A stretch of DNA of 64,000 nucleotides from Semisulcospira habei (Eukaryota; Mollusca; Gastropoda; Semisulcospiridae). A program made the position numbers and the translations under genes. Positions 33,414-45,017 of this stretch are shown here, one piece after another. Where the stretch lies: contig BTPG01000006.1 in the NCBI GenBank assembly GCA_036245525.1, forward strand, positions 70,424,058-70,488,057, in the 5' to 3' direction. Within the stretch, counting starts at the first letter, position 1. Each line of letters starts with the position of its first letter. The notes below the pieces were generated by a model. The model worked only from the letters and a program-made list of their open reading frames with translations. It was not told the origin of the DNA and ran no database searches.

Positions 33414-34799
33414 TTTATGCTGATGTGTATGTGCAAACATACATCACAAACAAACAAACAAACAAAAAAATAATAAATTAATAAAATAAGTTGGGGATAC
33501 CTGGGACCTATAAATATGCATGTTAAGTAAAGGATAGATTATGAATATGCACAGATGTATGCATATTGAAAACAAATTTCCTCTCCTTGGTGACCACTAC
33601 CATACCACTATAGTGATCATGTGCATCAAGGAATTCCTTCCATCCATAATTAAAAGGATAAATAATAAATAAATATGTAAGTGAATACATACATGAATCA
33701 ATAAAAAATAAATAAATAAAACATGTAATATAATAGAGAGGGCTACTATCTGTATTGTGTCTCATGCAGTCCTGATAAAGCTTAATCATAAGAGTCCTTG
33801 TGAGTGCTTGAGTGCGGATTGGTTAAATTGGTTGCAAAAACTAAAATTTTATATTTAGGTGTTTAGCTGAACATGGTGATTTTGATGGAAACGGTTCGGA
33901 GATAGATTTCACTCTGCCTGGCTTGTGCTTAAGACCAGTCGGATACGAGTGTGCTTGACCAGTTAAAAATCCCATCTCCACTAATAAAATAAATAAAAAA
34001 GAGCAGACCTGCACTTAGAGCCGTTAGGCTGAAAAACAGACGAACAACATGCATGTTGTATCCGGCCAAAGAATGTTGAAGATGGTCGGCAGACACATTG
34101 CACAACATGCACAAAGGGCGTTTACTTTCGATATGCTTTCCTCCCACAAAAGACTGAGTTCTGTGGAAAAGGCTGTTTTCAAGACCAGGAAAAATAACGT
34201 ATTTGACGTTGATAAGATGTTCAAATCGATAATAATCTCTGTTTCAATTCAGGAGCAAAGTAAAACTTCATCAACCGTGCGCGTCTGATTGACTTCTTTA
34301 GAAGGCTTCTCGCTGACCGCCATTTTGAAACTAGCGACGCGACTATGCTTACCGCATTAAAAATAATACTTTTAAACTTATTTTATCGTATATATGTATG
34401 CATGTTTACTTGCTGATGATTTTAATTTACTCACTGGAATAAACTTGTAACTTGTATGCTTGAAATTTTCAATGTTATGCACAAAAAATGTCTTGCACCT
34501 TATCCGGGCGGTGTACGAGGACTGGTTCCCTCACATCGAAAAATAGCTTTCGAAAAACACTTCTACAAAAATGTCTCCATCCTAAGGACAAATATTGTTG
34601 CCATGCATAAACTATATGGCATTAGTACTTTCGTTTCGTACCTGCAAACCATTGTTACTCTTTTGACGAACTACTTAGTCTGCAGAAATTGCGAAAAGCT
34701 GCTGGACTATGATTTGCTCTGAGCATCTTTTTGCCCACCCTCTTGCCTGTTAATGTTATTTTGACATTGTTTGTATATCAATGATTTGTTTTATTTCAG

Positions 34800-34888
34800 T
34801 GAACCTGTGGTACGATATGAACTTTGACATCAAATACAATTACTTCAAGTTTGTGGAGGGACTGGCTGACTTGCTGAAAAAAAGTTGA
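34800..34888 (+). CDS. JMJD7: JMJD7 coding exon 8 (terminal)
   Basis: Acceptor TTATTTCAG ends at 34799. It codes residues 287-315: VNLWYDMNFDIKYNYFKFVE, GLADLLKKS, then TGA at 34886-34888. The NxWYDMxxDxKYxYF block matches the C-terminal strand and dimerisation helix of JMJD7. Confidence 0.97.
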
Positions 34889-34898
34889 TGAAATGTAG

Positions 34899-34903
<5 letters not shown>

Positions 34904-34937
<34 letters not shown>
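34904..34937. repeat. (GT)n microsatellite in JMJD7 3' UTR
   Basis: About 34 bases of GT, 15 bases after the stop codon. Confidence 0.9.
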
Positions 34938-34940
<3 letters not shown>

Positions 34941-35221
34941 CTTGTGAGAAGAGCACTCAGCTGACCTGCGCACAACCAAACAATAAGAGGATCAACAAGG
35001 ACCAGCGTTAACTGACTGGGATTGGTTTGTCTTCATATGCATGCGTTTGTGTGGTGTGCAAACGTGTGTGTGTGTGCAGCTGTGCACGCGTGCGTACGTG
35101 TGTGTGTGTACTTAACCCGGGTAGTTTTAACAACTGAAGATGATCTTGGTCAGCGAGATGCTCATGTGCCCTTGCAATCTGCAGAGGCCTATGAGTATCT
35201 ATGCTGCTCTGTGAAGGCAGT

Positions 35222-35435
35222 TTAACCCATTTAACCCCAGGGTCCCATTTTCCAAATTTTGGAGGTGTTTCCCAACGACTGTGTACCAGCTGCGGGAGAT
35301 GGATCGACCATGATAATTCAAGGGTAGTGCCAGATGAGCTTGGCGCCTTCAGGTGCCAAGCTCATCTGGCACTACTCTTAAATTATCATGGTCAATCCAT
35401 CTCCTACAGGTTGGCGTTGGGGCAAAATAGGTTAA
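35222..35435. repeat. Shell-alpha element with P1 core
   Basis: TTAACCCATTTAACCCC to GGGGCAAAATAGGTTAA, 214 bp. Core arms GTGCCAGATGAGCTTGGC and GCCAAGCTCATCTGGCAC pair perfectly, with ATGAGC/GCTCAT where other copies have ATTAGC/GCTAAT. Confidence 0.8.
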
Positions 35436-35858
35436 AGACAATATGTCCAGTTTTGTGAAAAGTGAGATTGTCATTGTAATACTATGGAAATCACACTTTG
35501 CACAAAAATGCGAACTCACTTTTTTCCTCCTTGGCATATAGGAAGGGATTGATAAGGGACTTTAAAATAAGCAATGCAAATTATGTGTGACAATAATTAA
35601 TGGAACTCTTGATGTGCAAGTGTTGTGGTGCTACTCTTCAAGCTACATGTAGTGATGTATGTATGACTATGAGGAATACACTTGTGAATAATACGCAATT
35701 TGCTCTTTGACCTGCCTTCTTTAGTCACAGGTTTTGATATGTTGTGATGTTATAATGTGTATCAGTGTGTATCAGTATGCATATTTTGATATCTCCCATT
35801 CACTGTAGTGAAACGCAAACATCAATACCCCAGATTGATGAGCACACGCATACACACG

Positions 35859-35860
<2 letters not shown>

Positions 35861-35921
<61 letters not shown>
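35861..35921. repeat. (CA)n microsatellite
   Basis: CG-rich start (GCGCGCGC), then about 54 bases of CA. Confidence 0.9.
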
Positions 35922-35923
<2 letters not shown>

Positions 35924-36110
35924 GCACACAAGTTTACAAATAAGACGTCTGTAAATAAACGTAACTTTTTATAGTCCAAGAAATGTGAAAACAATGAAGT
36001 AAGAGTTGTAAAAACAACCTAATTTTCTAATCAAATTCTCATGTGCTGACTTTAATTCAGAAACTTACACTGAAAACTACTGCAGTGGTAAAATTGATGA
36101 TGCATGTGTG

Positions 36111-36174
36111 CTAGTCTGTGATGTTGGACCTTACGTCCTAGGGCCATAAGGTCCAACATCACAGATTAGCACAC
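36111..36174. repeat. P3 hairpin
   Basis: CTAGTCTGTGATGTTGGACC then TTACG pairs with GGTCCAACATCACAGATTAG. Other P3 copies lie at 39600-39660, 40368-40427, 48143-48193, 55145-55206, 56048-56112 and 62103-62168. Confidence 0.8.
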
Positions 36175-36189
36175 ACTGCTTTTGTTAAC

Positions 36190-36195
36190 AATAAA
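36190..36195 (+). promoter_or_regulatory. JMJD7: Possible JMJD7 polyadenylation signal
   Basis: AATAAA about 1.3 kb after the stop codon. Other A-rich hexamers exist, so the true 3' end is unknown. Confidence 0.25.
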
Positions 36196-36331
36196 ATTTG
36201 AAAGTTGAATTTAATGTTGTAGCATATGTACATGTACCAGTGCTTATACAGCAATGTCTGTATTAAAAGGGGTGATAATTAAACGCTGAAGAAACCTTTG
36301 CCTGTTTTTCAGATACCTAACTGGTTTATTT

Positions 36332-36536
36332 TTAACTCATTAAGCTCAGAAGACAAAAATAATGGAGATATCTTCTGAGGTCTGCGTCGCTGCTCTGAAG
36401 ATAGATCAACCATGGTAGTTTAAGGGTAGTGTCAGATTAGCCTGGCGCCTACAGGAGCCAAGCTATTCTGACACCACCCGTAAACTATCATGATCGATCC
36501 ACACCTTGTCATAGCATGTCGAGGTCTTAAGGGTTA
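36332..36536. repeat. TTAA-ended element with P1 core
   Basis: TTAACTCATTAAGCTCAGA to GAGGTCTTAAGGGTTAA. The core TTTAAGGGTAGTGTCAGATT pairs with ATTCTGACACCACCCGTAAA. Intergenic. Confidence 0.65.
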
Positions 36537-37939
36537 AGAGAAAAATTAATGAAAACTGGCCTATGATTCTAGGTTGCAAGGTCCATAATTTCACAGCAGC
36601 ACATGTCAAAATCATATGTCTCTCGGTGTCTAGTGTTTCCAGTGATGTTCCTGTACCTATATGTCATAGCCTTTCTTTCTGTAAAGATCACGAACATACT
36701 GCTGTCTTCGAGTTTTGTTTTTTTAAATGCGATAATTGCCTGTTGGATTTTGTGTAACACGGCAAAAGATTCCCCCACAGCAAAACAGATCTGTGTACAG
36801 TTATACATTAGACTAAAAAAAAATAATGTATCGTAAAAGAAAGCACGTTCAAACGGATGAACTAATACAATATCGGATTCATATCACAACTGACATCGAA
36901 CGAAAACAACAACAAATTTGAAAGGGCCACTACAGCAGAACCTGTTTCGAGCTACTGCCTGTTTTTGCAAGAAAAGTGTGGTCTTTAAAGGACAGGTGGT
37001 CTCTCTGGAGAAGTCTGCAAGGACAAAAAGTGTAACCAGTCATTAAAGACCATAATTTAGGTGGCTGTAGACACCTAAATAATGGTCTTTTAAGGACAGG
37101 TGCTCTTTCATAAGGGCTGTCGATCAACATTGGTTCCGTTGTACAGTGCGGGCCAGCTGCGCGTCGACCTGAAGATCTTTGCTATCGAGATTCTGAAGTC
37201 CATTTTTTTTTATTTGGGGGGGGGGGGGGGGGGGGGTGGGGGGTGAATAGCGAGATTTTAATTGTAGCACAACGAAAATAAAAAATCTTGCTTTTCACAA
37301 AAAAATGAACGTACTATATGTTGCCTTCATAGGACACAGCAGCGCAGTACTGATACAGAAAATAAACAATATTTTGTTTTATACTGAAATCGGGTGCGCA
37401 ACAGGATAACAGAAATAAGATCAAATAAATAGGGGGGAGGGGGGGGGGGAGAGAGAAGTGAGTGTAGATGTATTTGAGAAAACAACAGTCTTTGCAAAGA
37501 AAACTATTTTCGAGTTTGACAATACAAAAACTAAAATTAAAACGGAAAGCAATACTGAAACGAAACGAACAAGGGAAAATTAGTTCATGTAACCTCATCA
37601 CCATTTTAAAGGACAAACAGCAGTCTCCTGTCTTTAACCACATGGTGCATGCTACCACCAACGCTATAAACAGTATCAGTAGCTTCTTGAACAAGAGGGT
37701 CAGCATTGACGACGATAATGATACACTTGATGATACAAAAATGCAACATGCACTACGAAGGACGCAAATAAATAGAAATATTATGCCTTTTTCTGTAGAA
37801 AGGTTCTCTATCATGATGACTTCACGGGTTATTTCCGCGTGAAGAGCAAAAAGAGAGGAAACAAATGCATGCAGAGATATAACACGGTGGGTAATCAAGA
37901 ACTGAGATTTATTCATAACATAGAGGTAAGCCCGAGGTA

Positions 37940-38010
37940 GCAAGAGTGTAGAGCCTCATGAGCCCCCGCACCCGCAGGGTGCGGGGCGCATGAGGATCTA
38001 TGTCTCTTGC
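37940..38010. repeat. P2 hairpin
   Basis: CAAGAGTGTAGAGCCTCATG / CATGAGGATCTATGTCTCTT around a CCCGCACCC/GGGTGCGGG centre. Intergenic. Confidence 0.7.
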
Positions 38011-38507
38011 AAGTCTTGGAGTTGTCGGTGCTTTCAGTGCGTGGTCCCTCATCGCTTTTAATTACACCCACTTATGTATCAGCCGAAAGCGAGAACAATT
38101 TAATTTGCACGAACAATTTTTGGTGAACATTAGTGCAAAACAAAGCAACACGAGTAAATTTATTATGTGAAAACGGATCTGTCTCTTTATTTTCTGCTGG
38201 AAATTGAATCAAGTTATTCAATTTGCGCGCAATAAACTGCGAACAGCAGCACGGCAGCACGGTGATTGCGTTGTTTTTCGAGTGGAGGAAAAGGAAAAAA
38301 GAACCCTCGGAATTGTAGTAATTCAATTACAGGATTGCAACCTTGCGATAAAAGAAAATGGTCCTCCTCCCCCCGGCGAGTTAATTTACGCCTCTGATTT
38401 GCTAGAGGCATTTGATGAAATCAAGTGTAAACGAGTGCCGACAGTATTTGTACACATGGCAATAAAGTTCTGTGTTATGTGATTTATATCACCTCACCTT
38501 ATCTTAA

Positions 38508-38896
38508 ACCCCACCGGGTCTGCCCTGGGGGACTTGGGTGGGGTTAGGTATTTTTTAGTTCCCAGGGTCACCCTGGTCAGCCCCACAGGGTGGGTTTTTC
38601 TCTCTATTCTGGGGCATGTGTTTCTGTCTACCCTTTGTCCATTCACCTGTTTTTGCCTTTTTAAAACTCTCCCTACTGTCTGCACTGCCTGTAGCTCTTG
38701 ATATTGGATGTGTGTTGCTAAATGGTCTTAGCTTTATTTAGACCCCGTGTTGTAGGTTTATTTAACGTATTTGACCGGCTGGCGACATACATTCAATTTT
38801 CTGTTTAGTTTTTTTTTTCACAATCAGTGCAGGCACGTCCTGAGAAAGCCTTGTTGCTGTCGGGACGTTAAGCAATGTACAATCAATCAATCAATC
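38508..38896 (+). mobile_element. ~390-bp retroposon R390, copy 4
   Basis: Same element as copies 1-3, outside the intron-7 array. The flanking duplication CACCTTATCTTA lies at 38495-38506 and 38896-38907, with the (AATC)n tail next to it. Confidence 0.85.
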
Positions 38897-39310
38897 ACCT
38901 TATCTTACCTGATCTTATCGTATCTCATAGTATCGTATCTTATCATCTTTTTATCTTATTATCTTACCATCTTATCTCAGCACTGACAACTGTTCACTTT
39001 GGAACCAAAGACTGATAATTCAACCAGAGGCACTCGGTTACATAAGTTTATAAAATGTAAATGAAGTACATTTGAAAATATGAACGGGAAAAGAAAGAAA
39101 CGAAGGTCTACACGACGTAAAGTTAATCAGGGCAGCAGCTTGGTTTAATTAATTATGCCATGTCAGACACATAGTTAAGTGACGGCCGACTGGAACAAAG
39201 TGTGAAATGAATAATGTCAGTATTCTAAATTGAATCTGGAATGATTAATTTAACCCTCTCAAGAGCACTTTATGTTGAGGTGATTCCTCACGTACATCAA
39301 TGCAGAATAA

Positions 39311-39403
39311 TTAACCCTTTGGCTGTCGGTAGCGCTTATTGTTGAGCTGATTCCGATAGGAATCGCCTCAACAAAAAAGCGCTGCCGACAGCCGAAGGGT
39401 TAA
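39311..39403. repeat. P5 hairpin element, TTAA to TTAA
   Basis: TTAACCCTTTGGCTGTCGGT pairs with GCCGACAGCCGAAGGGTTAA. The inner stem is GTTGAG...GATTCC / GGAATC...CTCAAC, unlike GTCATGATGATTCC of the 25442 copy but still paired. 93 bp. Intergenic. Confidence 0.8.
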
Positions 39404-39599
39404 ATACTAATTCTCGGTTGCATGCATTCTGGTCGCGTGTTCTAGTCACTAGCTACACTGGAATGTTTTGGAATCGGTCGCCATTAATATCGCAGGCCAG
39501 TGTACTCTAATTAAAAACGCACTTTAAGTGCAGGTAACCGTGACACCAACAGCCTTGCACTAACTACACTGGTAAACAGAATGTGACGTGAATGTATGT

Positions 39600-39660
39600 C
39601 GGTCTGTAATTTTGGACCTTACATGGACAAGCAGAAAGGTCCAACATCACAGACCAGCGC
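39600..39660. repeat. P3 hairpin
   Basis: GGTCTGTAATTTTGGACCTT against AAGGTCCAACATCACAGACC, with loop ACATGGACAAGCAG. Intergenic. Confidence 0.75.
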
Positions 39661-40188
39661 AGACACAAGCAGTTACGTAGCCACAGAACGTCCGATCATA
39701 GAATAGTGCAAGCATATGTACACGTAGAGTTTATGAAACACCAAAAGCACAAAAAACGTACCTTAGTGACATTAATTTTGCCCATTAAAAAAATGACGCA
39801 CATGTACACTAAAATTTCAAGTGCTTGTACACTGAAAATAAAGCGATTTACACTAAACAAGAAGCACACAACATGCAACACGGAATGTAATGTATAATGA
39901 TAACAATTAAAGCACAAAAATACCGCAGTCATTGACTTGTGGCTTCGTTTTGTTTTTAACGATAATTTAGAAGAAAAAAGTCAACTACTGCCCACATTAC
40001 ACTAACCGAACAGCAAGAACTATACTCAATCACTATTTTTTTTTTCAATAATTAGTATACAGCAATATAATCGCATGCTATACAGTTCTCTCACTTCCAG
40101 GGCCAATAAAATAGTTCACATCTGCTAAGCACTACCCACAACCGCGGAAAATCGGTTTGACTACGATAGCTGGCAGGGTAGCGCCCAC

Positions 40189-40242
40189 ACTGGTTGTCTC
40201 CGGCTTCGATTCGTTTTGGCGAATCGAGGGAGGCAACCAGTG
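40189..40242. repeat. Hairpin P9 (TCGATTCG stem)
   Basis: CTGGTTGTCTCCGGCTTCGA pairs with TCGAGGGAGGCAACCAG. A sister copy at 42412-42476 has TGGTCGTCTCCCTCGATT / AATCGAGGGAGACAACCA. Confidence 0.65.
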
Positions 40243-42234
40243 CTGATAGCGCCCAATTAGTTTGGGGCCTTTTTCCGACACTACCCTTTCGCTATCATTC
40301 TACTGAATATTTATCGAACCATCTCCCGCAGTTGAGGGCGGAAGTTAAAGAGTTAAAATATGCCCTGGTCTGTGAATCTGGACCTGACGGCTGTTAGCGG
40401 CCTAAGGTCCAAATTTGCAGGCCAGGTCGCCTATTAACAGATTGAATAGCCACAACCATGGTAAGTTGGAAACGGGACTTTGCAAGACATGTTTGATTTC
40501 CAGTGTTCAGATCATAGCACACGTAACAACTCTGGTTCCCTCCCTCACGTGATATACATGAATCATGCGTAATGGGTCGAAGGAGGTGACCAGTGTGACA
40601 CATACCATATTCCGGGATCACGATCACATACGTGTCAACCATAACCCCCTCACTACTAAGTGGAGTGGACGCACACTGTTTTTTTTTTGTTTGTTGTTGT
40701 TTTGTTTTAAATCAGTGTATTTTCAACGTCAATGATCCCTTACCCGTCAAAAGAACATGAATGCTAAGTGGTTCCAGCAAGAGGTATAGATCATCATGAG
40801 CCCCAGCGACTGCGGGTTGCACTTGGGGTAGTGTTTAATTTCCTCTTGGCAGGGAAGGGGTTATCCGTCTGTCACAGTATTTCTTGTATCACAAAACAAG
40901 CGCTCTCCTCATCTCTCCTCGTAACGAGTTCTTCAAACACAACTGGTTTCCGCAGAAACATGATAAATAAATCACAGCCTACTTACCAATGTACACGTTT
41001 CGAAAAACGAATTGAAAGTCGAACAATATTCCAAGCGAAAAATCTCGGCTATTCCATTGTCAGCACCAGCTTCACGTGTCTTTATTGACGCAGATCCACT
41101 CCATAGTGTAATGTATCATTTCCTTGATCTTTTCTGTGTATGTCCTTCAGACTATCGCGCTGGCTTCCATCTCTGTCCCACGGGTGGGGGAGGTTATTGG
41201 ATTTTAATCTGAATCAACCGTCATGTGAGGATGGAGATATCGTATGCACAAGACATGTCAGCGTTTCAAGTGAATTTATATAATTATACTGACCAGCGAA
41301 AGACATACGACATAAAGCGTTTCCGACGATTCCCCAAAATGTCGCATTTCTTTTGCTCTCAGTATAGTCTTCGCCTGCTGCGGGATTTTCAGCCCTGTAA
41401 AGGTAAATTCAGCAAGTCCATTACTTTTTGTGACGGCAAGATTTTAAAAATTGTAATACAACGAAATTCTCGCTTTCACAAACATGGACATTTCCTGTCT
41501 GATGCCTTCAATGGGCAGTTTACCCCCACCGCCCCCCCCCCCTCCACCCCTAATTTCTGTTTTTCAAAAGCATAATAATGTGTGTGCTGGTATGTAACTA
41601 GACACACATATCTGTAGGCTGCACGAGTTCTTTTTCACAACCAAAAGTTCTATAGTCTGTGTGCTATACCCCCAGGACTTCCACTGCTAGTATTCCTGGC
41701 AAAATGTGACTTCAACTGACGTCTCGACAAATGTTTGCCAAGACATCAGCTCGGGCCACGACATCTTGCAAGGTGGACGCAGACAGGATGGTCGGCACAG
41801 ATTGAAGCAACCCATTGCCGGCTCTTACAGGGTTATAAACTGTCCAATCCCAGTAAACAAAGGTCCGCGGGCCCACTGCGGCCGTCGTGGGCACGAAGAC
41901 GTTTTGCTACTGGTGATGCATACAGTAACATGCAACAAACACACTCATTTCCAACACGATGCAGTCTTGCCTTACGTTCCTCAGCTCTGGATCTCTGTAC
42001 AATAATAATGATCTGAGCATCAAGTCACTTTTGCTCAGCCATATTGCAGCTTGCGTTTTCGTCCGTCTTAATTTTTTTTATATGTTTCAGACACGAGTGC
42101 CGTTTGTTACATTGTGCCTTGGAATGTTCCCTCACACTGCATTCCTTCTGCGCGTTGATGTGGTTTGAGACGCATCAAGCTCTTGTATGACACCTATACG
42201 ATCTTGCGGGCTGATCTGTTGCGTCGCTTGACAT

Positions 42235-42235
<1 letters not shown>

Positions 42236-42270
<35 letters not shown>
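42236..42270. repeat. Poly-C run
   Basis: About 35 consecutive C. Poly-Gly frames over it are artefacts. Confidence 0.9.
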
Positions 42271-42271
<1 letters not shown>

Positions 42272-42621
42272 AGGGCATACTCACCGCTAGGCACCATTTC
42301 GTGGCCTGAAAAGATGTATTTCAACCATCCTTTTTCGTCTTTCACATCATTACACACTGACATGCTGACTTCTCCTCTGTCCTCCGTGATCAACTCCTTA
42401 CTCCGAATCACACTGGTCGTCTCCCTCGATTTTCTACCGCTTCCAGTGGTAGCGAATCGAGGGAGACAACCACTGTGCGTCCAAATACATGTTTTCTGAC
42501 ACGTAAGGAAATGGGGTGCTAGATCCCTGGCAGAAAGAGGCATAGATTCGTATCGTAGTAAGCCCTACAAAGATGGGATGACATGAACACCCCCCCACTC
42601 CCCTCCCTCCGCCAACCCCGC

Positions 42622-42701
42622 TTAACTCATTCGAGACTTGTCGAATCCGGATATGAAGCATGAAACCGCGTATCCGGATGCGGCATGTCTCGAATGTGCT
42701 A
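42622..42701. repeat. P4 palindrome
   Basis: TTAACTCATTCGAGACTTG ... CATGTCTCGAATGTGCTAA with an inner ATCCGGATA / TATCCGGAT stem. One of about six P4 copies. Confidence 0.75.
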
Positions 42702-42850
42702 AGACACCACAGTGAAAGGATCGGCTATGATAGTTCATTAAACTAATCTGGCGCTCAAATATGCATCAGTCAAACTTCAAATGTAGTACCAGATTAGCTT
42801 TGAGCCTGGAAAAAGTCGGTAAGTCTTCTTTCCTTTTGTTACGAGACATC

Positions 42851-42856
42851 TTTATT
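42851..42856 (-). promoter_or_regulatory. Possible polyadenylation signal of the nuclease-like gene
   Basis: TTTATT on the plus strand, i.e. AATAAA on the minus strand, about 465 bases beyond the stop codon. Confidence 0.35.
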
Positions 42857-43083
42857 GTAATACAATGACAATTTCGCTTTTCCACTTCTGCATTTTCTGT
42901 CTTTTGCTAAAGAAGAGTAGAGCTGATCACTCTTCTTGTCTCCCAATGCTTCCCATGTACGAGTGTGAATGACTCGCCAAGGACTAACTGATGGTCGGCC
43001 TTCTTCAGCAAATTTGTCTCACACACGAACGTAATTTGACAAAAGCCAGTGAGTGTCCATTTTTGTAAAAAGCGAGACTCAAT

Positions 43084-43164
43084 TTAACTCATTCGAGACA
43101 TGCTGTCTCAGGATACGCGGATTAAAGCCGCGTATCCGGAGGCGGCACGTCTCGAATGAGTTAA
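43084..43164. repeat. P4 palindrome, TTAA to TTAA (81 bp)
   Basis: TTAACTCATTCGAGACATGC pairs with GGCACGTCTCGAATGAGTTAA-type end; the inner stem GGATACGCGG / CCGCGTATCC flanks a short ATTAAAG loop. Both ends are TTAA. Confidence 0.8.
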
Positions 43165-43318
43165 AAAATTGAAAATCTCCCTCGTCACAAAAGTCGGCAT
43201 ACTGACATTACCAGATAAGGGGGGTTATGAGAATCTATGCCTCTTGCAGCTGGATCAAGTAGCCGAACGATGGACTTGTTTCATTTTTAGTGACTTTTTT
43301 CTTACACTCTCTCCGTGC

Positions 43319-44065
43319 CTACAGGTTGATGTGAAGCGACACGTCGTTGCGGAGCTCGCTGCAAGCGCCCTCCGCCGCAGGGAACAGGTTCACGTTGGCG
43401 TCTGTGGGCTGCGTCTTGTAGATGTCCTGAAGCAGCATCTCAAGCTGCAGGACGGGGGCCATGACAACAGGACCCCTCTGACCTTGACTTTGACCTTGAA
43501 CGTTGAGGCCGGCGTTGCGGGCGTAGATGGCAAAGGACATGTGCTTCTTTTTGTCGTCCAAAGATGGGTGAGAGAAGTACGGCCCACTGTCGTAGGTGTT
43601 TGTGTGCAGGTTGTGGTCTTTAGACTCTGAGCTTGCCGCCTGGGAGCTGGTGGAGTTGTCGTCTGTGACGCAGCATAAAGCTGTCCAAAACATGAAGGGC
43701 ACGTTGACGTCATTTCCGATCGTCTCCACGGGGTCGCGTGACGGGATGACCCCGGAAGCCACGTACAAGGTCGGCGCGTGCAGGCGGCCCACGCTCCCGT
43801 AATAATGGTGCACGTGATGGTTGTGAGCCAATGGCGACGAGTGGAACTGGTCGGGCGACACGATGGGCAGCCCGCACTGGTCGACGGCGAACTGGCGCAC
43901 GCGCTGCAGTGCCTTTTGCCAAGCGGGGAAGACAGACTGGTGCATGGGCGCGGTGTTGGTGAGGGTGAAGGTGGCCAGGCGGGACAGAGGGTCCGGACCA
44001 GCCAGTTCCGGCCACAGCAGGTGAGCCGTGCGATATGCGCTGCCCGTGTAGTCTGACGGCAAGAC
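43319..44065 (-). CDS. Nuclease-like gene, terminal exon
   Basis: Acceptor TATCTTCAG (plus CTGAAGATA, 44066 on), TAG stop at 43319-43321. It starts VLPSDYTGSAYRTAHLLWPE. RLATFTLTNTAPMHQSVFPA and WQKALQRVRQFAVDQCG follow, then a His-rich HNHHVHHYYG, LYVASGVIPS and VNVPFMFWTALCCV. In active family members the first block reads D-R-G-H and the second has an Asn and a Glu for metal binding; here only the His remains (R-T-A-H, P for N, Q for E). The tail holds NST and a KKKHMSFAIY block. Confidence 0.8.
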   Translation of the reverse strand, partial: VLPSDYTGSAYRTAHLLWPELAGPDPLSRLATFTLTNTAPMHQSVFPAWQKALQRVRQFAVDQCGLPIVSPDQFHSSPLAHNHHVHHYYGSVGRLHAPTLYVASGVIPSRDPVETIGNDVNVPFMFWTALCCVTDDNSTSSQAASSESKDHNLHTNTYDSGPYFSHPSLDDKKKHMSFAIYARNAGLNVQGQSQGQRGPVVMAPVLQLEMLLQDIYKTQPTDANVNLFPAAEGACSELRNDVSLHINL

Positions 44066-44105
44066 CTGAAGATAAACAGACATACAGAAGTGTGTGCTTA
44101 CGGCT

Positions 44106-44184
44106 TTAACTCATTCGAGACGTGCCACCTTCGGATACGCGGCTTATGCCGCGTATCCTGATGCGGCACGTCTCGAATGAATTA
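44106..44184. repeat. P4 palindrome
   Basis: TTAACTCATTCGAGACGTGC pairs with GCACGTCTCGAATGAATTAA; the inner GGATACGCGGC / GCCGCGTATCC stem is perfect. It lies 41 bases upstream of the terminal-exon acceptor. A half copy sits at 44438-44477. Confidence 0.8.
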
Positions 44185-44658
44185 AGCTGTAAGGTCCAAA
44201 TTACAGATCAGCACATGCATGTTTTGAAACCATTTTGTTAATGTGAATATCAGCATGGCTACATTTCAACATGATAGTGCCGACTGAGGATGCCCTCAGA
44301 TGACAAGTTAGTTATTTGGGTTTAACGCCGAGCTGGCGACTAAGGCCTCAAGGTGGGTGAGCTGACAAGGCTGATCAAGGTCCCACTGTTTAGCTGAATG
44401 CATGACGTCACGCTTTTGTCACAAGACAGTGTGACATACAAAGCCGCGTATTCGAGTGCTGCACGTCTCGAATGTGTAAAACCTGCTTTTATTATTATTT
44501 TTATTTATTTACTTTTTTTCAAAATGTACGCGCTCCATTTTCTCATTTCAGTGGAGGCCAGTTCCGAGTGCAGGTGGACGCAAACCCAGATATAACCAAT
44601 CAGTCGAACAACGTATCCTGGATGAATGGACAGTGGGAAAAGACTGGAAGAATTCTTT

Positions 44659-44745
44659 CCCTTTAGCTGTCGATAGCGCTTTTTGTTGTGGTAATTCCTA
44701 CACGAATCAACTCGACCATGAGCGCTACCGATAGCCGAGGGGCTG
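44659..44745. repeat. P5 hairpin, diverged
   Basis: CCCTTTAGCTGTCGATAGCG pairs with CGCTACCGATAGCCGAGGGG. TTAA is lost at both ends. Confidence 0.65.
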
Positions 44746-44795
44746 AGTGCAATATACTACACTTTTCTGTTATGTACAGGGTTGTAGAAGTTTAC

Positions 44796-44917
44796 CTGAT
44801 GCGCTCCTAGAGAGCAGCTGTCGTCATCCTGACACTTGGCCAGGTCGTCCAGACTGACGATCCCCTTCCTCGCCTTGCGCAGAAACCAGGTCGTGTCTTC
44901 ATCGTCCTCAACCAGAC
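44796..44917 (-). CDS. Nuclease-like gene, exon
   Basis: Reads (G)LVEDDEDTTWFLRKARKG then IVSLDDLAKCQDDDSCSLGAHQ. The first codon is shared with the upstream exon (phase 1) and the end is phase 0. Acceptor TGTGCAG, donor GTAAAC. An insertion between the two halves of the nuclease fold, rich in Asp and with one Cys pair. Confidence 0.8.
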
Positions 44918-45017
44918 CTGCACAGTCAATTAGCGGTACTTATTCACGACCAGAGAATATCACTCTGCAGAATAATTAACCCGTTCAGTGCCAGAAAAAT
45001 GTGAACACCAGCCAACT

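Larger units (their letters stand above)
30700..33560. repeat. Degenerate tandem array in JMJD7 intron 7
   Basis: Landmarks recur in the same order several times. CACCTATTACCAT occurs at about 30781, 31047, 32116 and 32983, with a partial copy near 32802. GATAAAGTAAGTC occurs near 30910, 31560 and 32685. CATGCACAGATGT or a variant occurs near 30972, 31630, 32740, 32935 and 33550. The basic unit is probably near 270 bp; later copies are enlarged by retroposon insertions. Shorter related duplications lie at 30290-30600. Confidence 0.65.

Noticed and set aside
34250..34335. AAAATGGCGG on the minus strand starting MAVSEKPSKEVNQ, like a first exon
   Set aside because: The frame stops after 24 codons, with no good donor before the stop.
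37468..37842. 124-codon plus-strand ORF, Lys-rich
   Set aside because: No motif recognised, no splice context, low-complexity AT-rich region; could be real but not supported.
38204..38482. 92-codon plus-strand ORF with a fairly protein-like composition
   Set aside because: No family recognised and no flanking exon. Kept only as something to check against transcripts.
43169..43630. 153-codon plus-strand frame opposite the nuclease-like terminal exon
   Set aside because: Antisense shadow of a GC-rich coding exon whose splice sites and family motifs support the minus strand.
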